Source: Impatiens glandulifera
Taxonomy: Eukaryota; Streptophyta; Magnoliopsida; Ericales; Balsaminaceae
Reading direction: 5' to 3'
DNA: 64,000 nucleotides
Assembly (NCBI RefSeq): GCF_907164915.1
Contig: NC_061866.1
Location: 20,769,429 to 20,833,428, forward strand
The notes below the pieces were generated by a model. It was given only the letters and a program-made list of their open reading frames with translations. It was not told where the DNA came from and ran no database searches. The position numbers and the translations under genes were made by a program. Below are positions 55,801 to 64,000 of the stretch, one piece after another. Positions within the stretch are counted from its first letter, which is position 1; the number at the start of each line of letters is the position of its first letter.

Positions 55801-58800
55801 CATACTTAAAAAATTTTCAGATTTTTTTAATGTAAGGTCAAAACCGAAGGTTTATTTGAAAACCTTCGGTTTTTACCCTTCCCCATACTTAGAAAATTTT
55901 CAGATTTTTTTAATGTAAGGTCAAAACCGAAGGTTTATTTGAAAACCTTCGGTTTTTACCCTTCCCCATACTTAGAAAATTTTCAGATTTTTTTAATGTA
56001 AGGACAAAACCGAAGGTTTATTTGAAAACCTTCGGTTTTTACCCTTCCCCATACTTAGAAAATTTTCAGATTTTTTTAATGTAAGGTCAAAACCGAAGGT
56101 TTATTTGAAAACCTTCGGTTTTTACCCTTCCCCATACTTAGAAAAATATTCAGATTTTTTTAATGTAAGGTACAAAACCGAAGGTTTATTTGAAAACCTT
56201 CGGTTTTTACCCTTCCCCATACTTAGAAAATTTTCAGATTTTTTTAATGTAAGGACAAAACCGAAGGTTTATTTGAAAACCTTCGGTTTTTACCCTTCCC
56301 CATACTTAGAAAATTTTCAGATTTTTTTAATGTAAGGACAAAACCGAAGGTTTATTTGAAAACCTTCGGTTTTTACCCTTCCCCATACTTAGAAAAATTT
56401 CAGATTTTTTTAATGTAAGGACAAAACCGAAGGTTTATTTGAAAACCTTCGGTTTTTACCCTTCCCCATACTTAGAAAATTTTCAGATTTTTTTAATGTA
56501 AGGACAAAACCGAAGGTTTATTTGAAAACCTTCGGTTTTTACCCTTCCCCATACTTAGAAAATTTTCAGATTTTTTTAATGTAAGGTCAAAACCGAAGGT
56601 TTATTTGAAAACCTTCGGTTTTTACCCTTCCCCATACTTAGAAAATTTTCAGATTTTTTTAATGTAAGGACAAAACCGAAGGTTTATTTGAAAACCTTCG
56701 GTTTTTACCCTTCCCCATACTTAGAAAAAAATCTGATTTTTTTAATGTAAGGTCAAAACCGAAGGTTTATTTGAAAACCTTCGGTTTTTACCCTTCCCCA
56801 TACTTAGAAAATTTTCAGATTTTTTTAATGTAAGGACAAAACCGAAGGTTTATTTTAAAACCTTCGGTTTTTACCCTTCCCCATACTTAGAAAATTTTCA
56901 GATTTTTTTAATGTAAGGACAAAACCGAAGGTTTATTTGAAAACCTTCGGTTTTTACCCTTCCCCATACTTAGAAAAAAATCTGATTTTTTTAATGTAAG
57001 GTCAAAACCGAAGGTTTATTTGAAAACCTTCGGTTTTTACCCTTCACCATACTTAGAAAATTTTCAGATTTTTTTAATGTAAGGACAAAACCGAAGGTTT
57101 ATTTGAAAACCTTTGGTTTTACCCTTCCCCATACTTAGAAAATTTTCAGATTTTTTTAATGTAAGGACAAAACCGAAGGTTTATTTGAAAACCTTCGGTT
57201 TTTACCCTTCCCCATACTTAGAAAATTTTCAGATTTTTTTAATGTAAGGACAAAACCGAAGGTTTATTTGAAAACCTTCGGTTTTTACCCTTCCCCATAC
57301 TTAGAAAATTTTCAGATTTTTTTAATGTAAGGACAAAACCGAAGGTTTATTTGAAAACCTTCGGTTTTTACCCTTCCCCATACTTAGAAAAAATTCTGAT
57401 TTTTTTAATGTAAGGTCAAAACCGAAGGTTTATTTGAAAACCTTCGGTTTTTACCCTTCCCCATACTTAGAAAAAAAATCTGATTTTTTTAATGTAAGGA
57501 CAAAACCGAAGGTTTATTTGAAAACCTTCGGTTTTTACCCTTCCCCATACTTAGAAAATTTTCAGATTTTTTTAATGTAAGGACAAAACCGAAGGTTTAT
57601 TTGAAAACCTTCGGTTTTTACCCTTCCCCATACTTAGAAAATTTTCAGATTTTTTTAATGTAAGGACAAAACCGAAGGTTTATTTGAAAACCTTCGGTTT
57701 TTACCCTTCCCCATACTTAGAAAAGAATCTGATTTTTTTAATGTAAGGTCAAAACCGAAGGTTTATTTGAAAACCTTCGGTTTTTACCCTTCCCCATACT
57801 TAGAAAATTTTCAGATTTTTTTAATGTAAGGACAAAACCGAAGGTTTATTTGAAAACCTTCGGTTTTTACCCTTCCCCATACTTAGAAAATTTTCAGATT
57901 TTTTTAATGTAAGGTCAAAACCGAAGGTTTATTTGAAAACCTTCGGTTTTTACCCTTCCCCATACTTAGAAAATTTTCAGATTTTTTTAATGTAAGGACA
58001 AAACCGAAGGTTTATTTGAAAACCTTCGGTTTTTACCCTTCCCCATACTTAGAAAAAAATCTGATTTTTTTAATGTAAGGACAAAACCGAAGGTTTATTT
58101 GAAAACCTTCGGTTTTTACCCTTCCCCATACTTAGAAAATTTTCAGATTTTTTTAATGTAAGGACAAAACCGAAGGTTTATTTGAAAACCTTCGGTTTTT
58201 ACCCTTCCCCATACTTAGAAAATTTTCAGATTTTTTTAATGTAAGGACAAAACCGAAGGTTTATTTGAAAACCTTCGGTTTTTACCCTTCCCCATACTTA
58301 GAAAATTTTCAGATTTTTTTAATGTAAGGACAAAACCGAAGGTTTATTTGAAAACCTTCGGTTTTTACCCTTCCCCATACTTAGAAAATTTTCAGATTTT
58401 TTTAATGTAAGGACAAAACCGAAGGTTTATTTGAAAACCTTCGGTTTTTACCCTTCCCCATACTTAGAAAATTTTCAGATTTTTTTAATGTAAGGTACAA
58501 AACCGAAGGTTTATTTGAAAACCTTCGGTTTTTACCCTTCCCCATACTTAGAAAATTTTCAGATTTTTTTAATGTAAGGTCAAAACCGAAGGTTTATTTG
58601 AAAACCTTCGGTTTTTACCCTTCCCCATACTTAGAAAAATTTCAGATTTTTTTAATGTAAGGTCAAAACCGAAGGTTTATTTGAAAACCTTCGGTTTTTA
58701 CCCTTCCCCATACTTAGAAAATTTTCAGATTTTTTTAATGTAAGGACAAAACCGAAGGTTTATTTGAAAACCTTCGGTTTTTACCCTTCCCCATACTTAG

Positions 58801-60444
58801 AAAATTTTCAGATTTTTTTAATGTAAGGACAAAACCGAAGGTTTATTTGAAAACCTTCGGTTTTTACCCTTCCCCATACTTAGAAAATTTTCAGATTTTT
58901 TTAATGTAAGGACAAAACCGAAGGTTTATTTGAAAACCTTCGGTTTTTACCCTTCCCCATACTTAGAAAATTTTCAGATTTTTTTAATGTAAGGACAAAA
59001 CCGAAGGTTTATTTGAAAACCTTTGGTTTTTACCCTTCCCCATACTTAGAAAATTTTCAGATTTTTTTAATGTAAGGACAAAACCGAAGGTTTATTTGAA
59101 AACCTTTGGTTTTTACCCTTCCCCATACTTAGAAAAAAATCTGATTTTTTTAATGTAAGGTCAAAACCGAAGGTTTATTTGAAAACCTTCGGTTTTTACC
59201 CTTCCCCATACTTAGAAAATTTTCAGATTTTTTTAATGTAAGGACAAAACCGAAGGTTTATTTGAAAACCTTCGGTTTTTACCCTTCCCCATACTTAGAA
59301 AATTTTCAGATTTTTTTAATGTAAGGACAAAACCGAAGGTTTATTTGAAAACCTTCGGTTTTTACCCTTCCCCATACTTAGAAAAATATCTGATTTTTTT
59401 AATGTAAGGTCAAAACCGAAGGTTTATTTGAAAACCTTCGGTTTTTACCCTTCCCCATACTTAGAAAAATTTCAGATTTTTTTAATGTAAGGTACAAAAC
59501 CGAAGGTTTATTTGAAAACCTTTGGTTTTTACCCTTCCCCATACTTAGAAAATTTTCAGATTTTTTTAATGTAAGGACAAAACCGAAGGTTTATTTGAAA
59601 ACCTTCAGTTTTTACCCTTCCCCATACTTAGAAAATTTTCAGATTTTTTTAATGTAAGGACAAAACCGAAGGTTTATTTGAAAACCTTCGGTTTTTACCC
59701 TTCCCCATACTTAGAAAATTTTCAGATTTTTTTAATGTAAGGACAAAACCGAAGGTTTATTTGAAAACCTTCGGTTTTTACCCTTCCCCATACTTAGAAA
59801 AATTTCAGTTTTTTTTAATGTAAGGTCAAAACCGAAGGTTTATTTGAAAACCTTCGGTTTTTACCCTTCCCCATACTTAGAAAATTTTCAGATTTTTTTA
59901 ATGTAAGGACAAAACCGAAGGTTTATTTGAAAACCTTCGGTTTTTACCCTTCCCCATACTTAGAAAATTTTCAGATTTTTTTAATGTAAGGACAAAACCG
60001 AAGGTTTATTTGAAAACCTTCGGTTTTTACCCTTCCCCATACTTAGAAAATTTTCAGATTTTTTTAATGTAAGGACAAAACCGAAGGTTTATTTGAAAAC
60101 CTTCGGTTTTTACCCTTCCCCATACTTAGAAAATTTTCAGATTTTTTTAATGTAAGGACAAAACCGAAGGTTTATTTGAAAACCTTCGGTTTTTACCCTT
60201 CCCCATACTTAGAAAAAAATCTGATTTTTTTAATGTAAGGTCAAAACCGAAGGTCTATTTGAAAACCTTCGGTTTTTACCCTTCCCCATACTTAGAAAAA
60301 AATCTGATTTTTTTAATGTAAGGTCAAAACCGAAGGTTTATTTGAAAACCTTCGGTTTTTACCCTTCCCCATACTCAGAAAAAAATCTGATTTTTTTAAT
60401 GTAAGGTCAAAACCGAAGGTTTATTTGAAAACCTTCGGTTTTTA
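49857..60444. repeat. 83-bp tandem array, about 127 units
   Basis: Each unit is an inverted repeat AAAACCGAAGGTTT / AAACCTTCGGTTTT (14-bp arms, 6-base loop ATTTGA) followed by a 49-bp linker TACCCTTCCCCATACTTAG...GATTTTTTTAATGTAAGG. Copies are nearly identical; most changes are single bases in the loop side (CTTCGG to CTTTGG), the linker (AAAATTTTCAGA versus AAAAAAATCTGA) or the junction (GGACAAAA, GGTCAAAA, GGTACAAAA). Diversity is slightly higher near 54.1-55.5 kb. Frames of up to 160 codons in it arise from the repeat. It occupies half of the transposon and on the minus strand lies between the short TNPA-like gene and TNPD. Confidence 0.97.
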
Positions 60445-60470
60445 CTTCAAGTTTTTAAAAAAAAATGGGT

Positions 60471-60506
60471 CAAAACCGAAGGTTTTCAAATAAACCTTCG
60501 GTTTTG
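60471..60506. repeat. Inverted copy of the array palindrome
   Basis: AAAACCGAAGGTTTTCAAAT followed by AAACCTTCGG: the palindrome of the 83-bp unit with its loop in reverse-complement orientation, 27 bp beyond the array end. Confidence 0.85.
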
Positions 60507-60683
60507 GCGATGCGGTTTTTTTTTAAAAAAAGGTGAAAAGTCAACAAAAACATAATTATTTAAAACATATTAAAACAAACCAAACAAACATAATAACAAT
60601 AATTCATAAATATTAAAACATAACGCATAAAATTAAATATTAATTGTCATAAACTCATAATAAATCCATAATAAATCTAGAAA
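60507..60683 (-). other. 3' flank of the short TNPA-like gene
   Basis: AT-rich presumed 3' UTR; nothing else visible. Confidence 0.45.
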
Positions 60684-60980
60684 TTAATTATTAGATGGGG
60701 TGGAAGGAGGGGGTGGTTGATTCAGTCGACTCCTCAACAAGACAAGTTCCTGTTCGAGATTCTCTAATCTTTGAGACATTTCGGCCCGGTCCGCTTTGAT
60801 TTCACTGAGCAAACGACCTCTTTCGGCATCCCTTAGTCGGATTTGTTCCATTTCCAGCGTCATCTTTCTGACCTCTTCCTCACGTGCCGCAATTTCTGAT
60901 TGTGTTATCAGATTCTGGTAACACGGATGCAGTTTCTCCGGTGTACGCCGAAGTCTCTTCCATGTCGAATCATCACCCAT
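60684..60980 (-). CDS. Short TNPA-like protein (98 aa), N-terminal motif plus coiled coil
   Basis: Starts MGDDSTWKRLRRTPEKLHPC and continues YQNLITQSE, matching the TNPA start TWKSMRKTPKKLDKSYQNLL-AQSE. It then goes directly into a coiled coil rich in E, R and L (residues 30-85) and ends in a P-rich tail (RLNQPPPPS), like the TNPA C-terminus (RQQPHPPPTS). The central basic/DNA-binding blocks (exons 2-5 of TNPA) are missing. An AG acceptor lies two codons upstream and a donor at 61,143, so a spliced 5' UTR exon is likely. The frame is intact. If expressed it could pair with TNPA through the coiled coil without binding DNA, but that is inference. It may equally be a relic of an internally deleted TNPA. 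Confidence 0.6.
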   Translation of the reverse strand: MGDDSTWKRLRRTPEKLHPCYQNLITQSEIAAREEEVRKMTLEMEQIRLRDAERGRLLSEIKADRAEMSQRLENLEQELVLLRSRLNQPPPPSTPSNN

Positions 60981-61261
60981 ATCCTAAATGCATTTCAGAT
61001 ATATGGATATATATATATATATTAATCAAACAAAATAACGTAAACTAACATAAATCTAGATCTATAATATATATATATATATAAACTTAACAAATCTAAA
61101 TCTTACAATAAACAAAACAAAAAAACCAAATCAAACAAATTACCTGAAGAGAGGAGAAGAACCCGCGGCTTGGAGGAGGCAGGCGGCGGCGGAGGCGGAA
61201 GAGATAGAAAGGAGAGAAGCGGAATGAAAAAGAGAAGGGTTAGGGTTTGTATTTATAGAGG
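60981..61261 (-). promoter_or_regulatory. 5' exon and intron of the short TNPA-like gene
   Basis: A GC-rich block (61,144-61,215, GGCGGCGGAGGCGG) on the minus strand ends TCTTCAG followed by the donor GTAATTTG. The intron with TATATA runs ends in CATTTAG just before the ATG at 60,980. The transcript would start close to the right transposon end, as the En/Spm promoter does. Confidence 0.5.
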
Positions 61262-61703
61262 TTGAGGCCGAAGGTTTTATAAAACTTTCGGTTTTGATAT
61301 TGGTCAAAACCGAGGGTTTATTAAAAAACCTTCGGAAATAAACATTTCAAAATTTAGAATTTTTTTTTTAATGAGCAAAACCGAAGGTTCTTTGTAAAAC
61401 TTTCGGAAATGAAATTTTCGAAAAATGCAAAACCGAAGGTTATTTGAATAACCTTCGTAATTAAAAAACCAAGGGATTTCAAAACCGAAGGTTTTGACAA
61501 CAACCTTCGCAATTAACCCACATCCAATACTTAGAATTTTTTTGGGTTTTTTTGGAAGGTTATAACCGAAAGTTATACAAAGAACTTTCGGTAATATTGA
61601 ATAAACCCGAAGGTTTTACACCCCACTCGGGATCCATTTTTAATCCCGAAGGATTTGTTCCTCTTGGGAGTATTTAGGAGAGGTTTACAAAACCTTCGGG
61701 AAA
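61262..61703. repeat. Right subterminal palindromes
   Basis: About ten inverted or single copies of CCGAAGGTT, CCGAGGGTT and CCGAAAGTT with their complements. Arms are sometimes mismatched, as at the left end. Confidence 0.8.
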
Positions 61704-61735
61704 AACCGTCGCTAAAGGTCCTTTTTTTACTAGTG
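61704..61735 (-). repeat. CACTA right terminal inverted repeat
   Basis: The inverted strand reads CACTAGTAAAAAAAGGACC followed by TTTAGCGACGG. Followed by the target duplication CTC. Confidence 0.95.
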
Positions 61736-61840
61736 CTCATAAATCATAAACTTAATTTCATATTAAATCAAATCATTTTAGCTTATATTAAATATGACAT
61801 TTGTACAATTATTTATTATTTTAATGATCCCATAAATTCC
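61736..61840 (-). repeat. Copia C-type LTR fragment, right part
   Basis: Continues the LTR of 41,439-41,663 after the CACTA element: CATAAACTTAATTTCA and TTTAGCTTATATTAAATATG as at 31,160-31,220. It ends before the LTR terminus. Confidence 0.85.
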
Positions 61841-61895
61841 TAAATATATTATTTCGAAAGTCATCATAAACATGTTGACTCTAAATTAGGATGAG

Positions 61896-62010
61896 ACCAG
61901 GCCCGACAACAGGGTAATGCAACAAATACAATTGCATAGAGCTCCCAAATTTTAAATTCATAATATATAATATTATTAATTATATATTATATATTATAAA
62001 ATATCTATTT
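61896..62010. mobile_element. Degenerate hAT MITE fragment
   Basis: CCAGGCCCGACAACAGGGTA followed by ATGCAACAAATACAATTGCA and TAGAGCTCCCAAATTTT resembles the left end of the MITE at 18,197 (CAGGGCCGGCCC, GCAACCAATGCACTTGCATA). No right end or target duplication found. Confidence 0.5.
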
Positions 62011-62480
62011 TAATGTATAATATTATATTTATTTCCTTATAATAAATACTCTAACTTTTTCTCTTTATATTTCCTTATATCAAATATCAGAAAACTAACA
62101 CTTCAAGTTATCAAATAAATAAGAAAGTTAAATTACACTTGAAAGAATTTTATCACAAATAAAATGATGTTCAAATACATATAAATTAATTTGCTGGTTA
62201 AATGTATAGTGATGCATATCTATACAATGTTTGATTTTGGCCTGGTCAAAGTCAAATGACTTAACTATTATGATTAAAAATTAAAAATATACCTAAATGT
62301 TTTACAATTTATAGTCTATACTTAAACATTTCCTTTACTGATAAAGTTTCATCCACAATAATATTTGTTTTAAAGAATGATGAGAATGATGAAAGTTGAG
62401 TAATGAATCAAAGAATCATGCGGATGATGAAACGAGCTGATGAAGATGTTATGAGGTCTAACACAGGGTATAATAGCTCA
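62011..62480. other. Intergenic, no gene
   Basis: AT-rich sequence between TE remnants and the gene promoter. Confidence 0.5.
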
Positions 62481-62535
62481 AAAGTATAAACATAAAAGTA
62501 CCCACCCCCCACTTTCCCCATCGTTTCAAACTCCA

Positions 62536-62792
62536 CGCTTCTCTCTCTCTCTTACGTGGTCCGCACGTGTCAATCGAAACAAACTACTGGGCCTTCTTCT
62601 TCAATGGGTGTTCCGGGTTCAAGTGAAACAAATAAAAGTTAGAAAGAGAAATAGGTTATTTATCAAAAACTCTCTTCACTTTTGCTTGCACTCTTTCTCT
62701 ATCTTGAAATCTTGAAAAAGGAAAGATCATTTCCTCCTCCCCATACTATTTTTCATTTTCTCTCTTCACTTTCACACAATCTTCAATATCAG
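62536..62792 (+). promoter_or_regulatory. Promoter/5' UTR of the right-edge gene
   Basis: A CT-rich tract (about 62,540-62,552) followed by TACGTGG (62,553-62,559) and a G-box CACGTG (62,564-62,569). Both are ACGT-core elements bound by plant bZIP/bHLH factors. Further CTCTCT-rich 5' UTR sequence follows up to the ATG. No clear TATA box. Confidence 0.55.
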
Positions 62793-63588
62793 ATGAGGAT
62801 CAGAAAGCGTTTCCTTCTCTCTTCACTATCTACACTTCCTCTCTCTTCAGATCCACAGCTCGATTCTCCCATCGCCCAGGTTTGTTTGTTTTCCGGCTGT
62901 AAAATCACATTTGTGGGTTTTTCATTTCATTTGCACCCTTTTTCATCAAGATTCATACCTTTATCTTCATCTTTTTCTTCTTCAGGAGCTTGAAAATCAA
63001 GAAGAGGTCATCATGAAAGAACAACATGATGATGAAGAGTACATCAGGAGAGATATTCCTCTGGAGATCAATCATTTCAGGTTAGGCCTAACTTACTGAA
63101 AAAGTGAAAACAAATTTATCAATAATATCATAAATTATTGCACTAGCAACTAGCCACTAGCCTAGTTAATTAGTAATTAAGAAAAGGTGAAAAAATATAT
63201 ATTCGGAAGAGAAAGAGGTTTTAATTAGTTTTAGCTACTCACCACTCAAAAACCGATCTAATTATATCTCTACTTTGATTGGCATTTGGCTGGCCAACCA
63301 AAATGCACCGTGGACTGCACGTTATCATGGACAACAATGGTCCCCGTCTACAATAATACCACATTCAGCTGCTCTGATCTAGCATTCTTTTCTGCACTCT
63401 CTTCATTTATTCCTTCTTTTATGGAATCTTTAGAACCTTAATTTGGTTTCTAGTAATTTCAAGTAGATAGCTACATCTTTTTCCCAACTTGTAATCATTC
63501 ATATATATTTATTTATTTATTTATTGCAGGAAAGAAGCAGTCATACTGGTTGAACATACCGTTCCTGACCCTTGTGCTCATCAACAAG
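62793..63588 (+). CDS. Plant protein gene, first three exons (partial)
   Basis: Exon 1 62,793-62,879 (29 codons), exon 2 62,986-63,080, exon 3 63,530-63,588, with GT/AG introns of 106 and 449 bp whose phases fit: ...DSPIAQ / ELENQEEVIMKEQ... / HFRKEAVILVEHTVPDPCAH. The next donor is GT at 63,589, so the gene runs past the window. The start MRIRKRFLLSSLSTLPLSSD has a basic N-terminus followed by a Ser/Pro/Leu-rich stretch and an acidic exon 2, which suggests a nuclear or regulatory protein. MRIRKR starts occur, from memory, in some plant WRC-domain-type proteins, but no domain is visible in these 80 residues and I do not assign a function. The G-box promoter upstream supports a real gene. Confidence 0.65.
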
Positions 63589-64000
63589 GTAAAATCTCTA
63601 CATGCATGCTTAAAGCCTTTACTATTTTATTAATGATAGACAAGTAGTTATTTGTTTATGACTTTTGATTAGTTTAAAAATAAAGATATTTATAATCTAG
63701 GGTTACAGTTGGATGGTGTAAGTTGTAAAAATCTATACTACTACAACAAATAAACTTTTTGTGTAATTATTTTATTATTTAACTTTGTTTAGAAAATAAA
63801 TATTATAATGACAATGAGACTAATTAGGGAATGGACTTACTATCAATGCGTGATTTTACTTTAGAGATTTTACTTTATTATCATTTATATTTTATTCAAT
63901 TTTAAAACTCCGGAAGAGACGATCTAGTAGTGTAGCTCAAGTGACAATAATTTGAATATTCAATTAGAATACTTTAAATTGAAGTGAGTTATATTAGTAT
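63589..64000 (+). other. Third intron of the right-edge gene (incomplete)
   Basis: Begins GTAAAATC and is AT-rich to the window end; no further exon recognised. Confidence 0.5.

Larger units (their letters stand above)
41664..61735 (-). mobile_element. 20.1-kb CACTA (En/Spm-type) transposon with giant internal array
   Basis: The left end is CACTGGTGAAAAAGGGGTC; the right end, inverted, is CACTAGTAAAAAAAGGACC (14 of 19 identical). Both are flanked by the 3-bp target duplication CTC (41,661-41,663 and 61,736-61,738), and the flanking LTR sequence joins correctly across it. The minus strand encodes TNPD, TNPA and a short TNPA-like protein. Both subterminal regions are filled with palindromic CCGA-GAG/AAG/AGG-GTT motifs. 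About 10.6 kb of the interior is an 83-bp tandem array carrying the same motif. Both main genes have disabling changes. Confidence 0.95.

Noticed and set aside
49857..60444. CRISPR-like array of regular repeats
   Set aside because: The linkers between palindromes are identical, not unique spacers, and the context is a plant transposon.
1..64000. rRNA genes, telomeric repeats or organelle insertions
   Set aside because: Looked for by eye; no such sequence was recognised.

Overview
The window is nuclear DNA of a flowering plant, most likely a eudicot. It is AT-rich and packed with nested plant-type transposable elements: Ty1/copia and Ty3/gypsy (Tat lineage) retrotransposons, a CACTA element with TNPD/TNPA genes, tRNA-derived SINEs, 5'-truncated LINEs and MITEs. 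A decayed ORF at 35.3-38.3 kb resembles an expanded protein family I associate from memory with Lamiales, so an asterid is a weak guess. Only one host gene is visible, at the extreme right edge.

Layout. 0.36-5.31 kb: a non-autonomous (LARD-like) LTR retrotransposon on the minus strand carrying a SINE. It interrupts a minus-strand Tat-type gypsy element (5.3-14.0 kb: integrase linker, archaeal-type RNase H, RNase H, RT, protease, gag, ORF1, PBS) that is itself hit by a LINE and apparently by a fold-back MITE. 14-19 kb: probable Tat LTR and unclassified repeats with two MITEs. 19.25-19.77 kb: a truncated copia. 19.92-29.13 kb: copia A, into which copia B (21,852-26,933, target duplication ATGTG) is nested. 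29.3 kb: a second SINE. 30.8-33.1 kb: a minus-strand copia remnant with a LINE in it. 34.2-38.4 kb: a copia RNase H end, an LTR-like stretch and the decayed ORF. 39.3-41.1 kb: a 313-bp satellite.

The outstanding feature is a 20,072-bp CACTA transposon (41,664-61,735) with recognisable terminal inverted repeats and a perfect 3-bp target duplication (CTC). Transcribed right to left it holds a mini-TNPA-like gene, about 10.6 kb of an 83-bp tandem array (about 127 units), a second field of subterminal-type hairpins, a G-poor 5' leader/intron region with alternative GC-rich first exons, TNPD and TNPA. Each 83-bp unit contains the same kind of palindrome that fills both subterminal regions, where TNPA is expected to bind. 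The element therefore carries about 250 candidate half-sites for its own regulator. TNPD has an in-frame internal deletion, and both TNPD and TNPA carry a CAA-to-TAA nonsense codon, so this copy looks unable to move by itself. It split an LTR fragment whose uninterrupted relative lies at 30.8-31.3 kb and confirms the empty site.

The last 1.4 kb holds the promoter and first three exons of a plant gene (start 62,793) that continues past the window.
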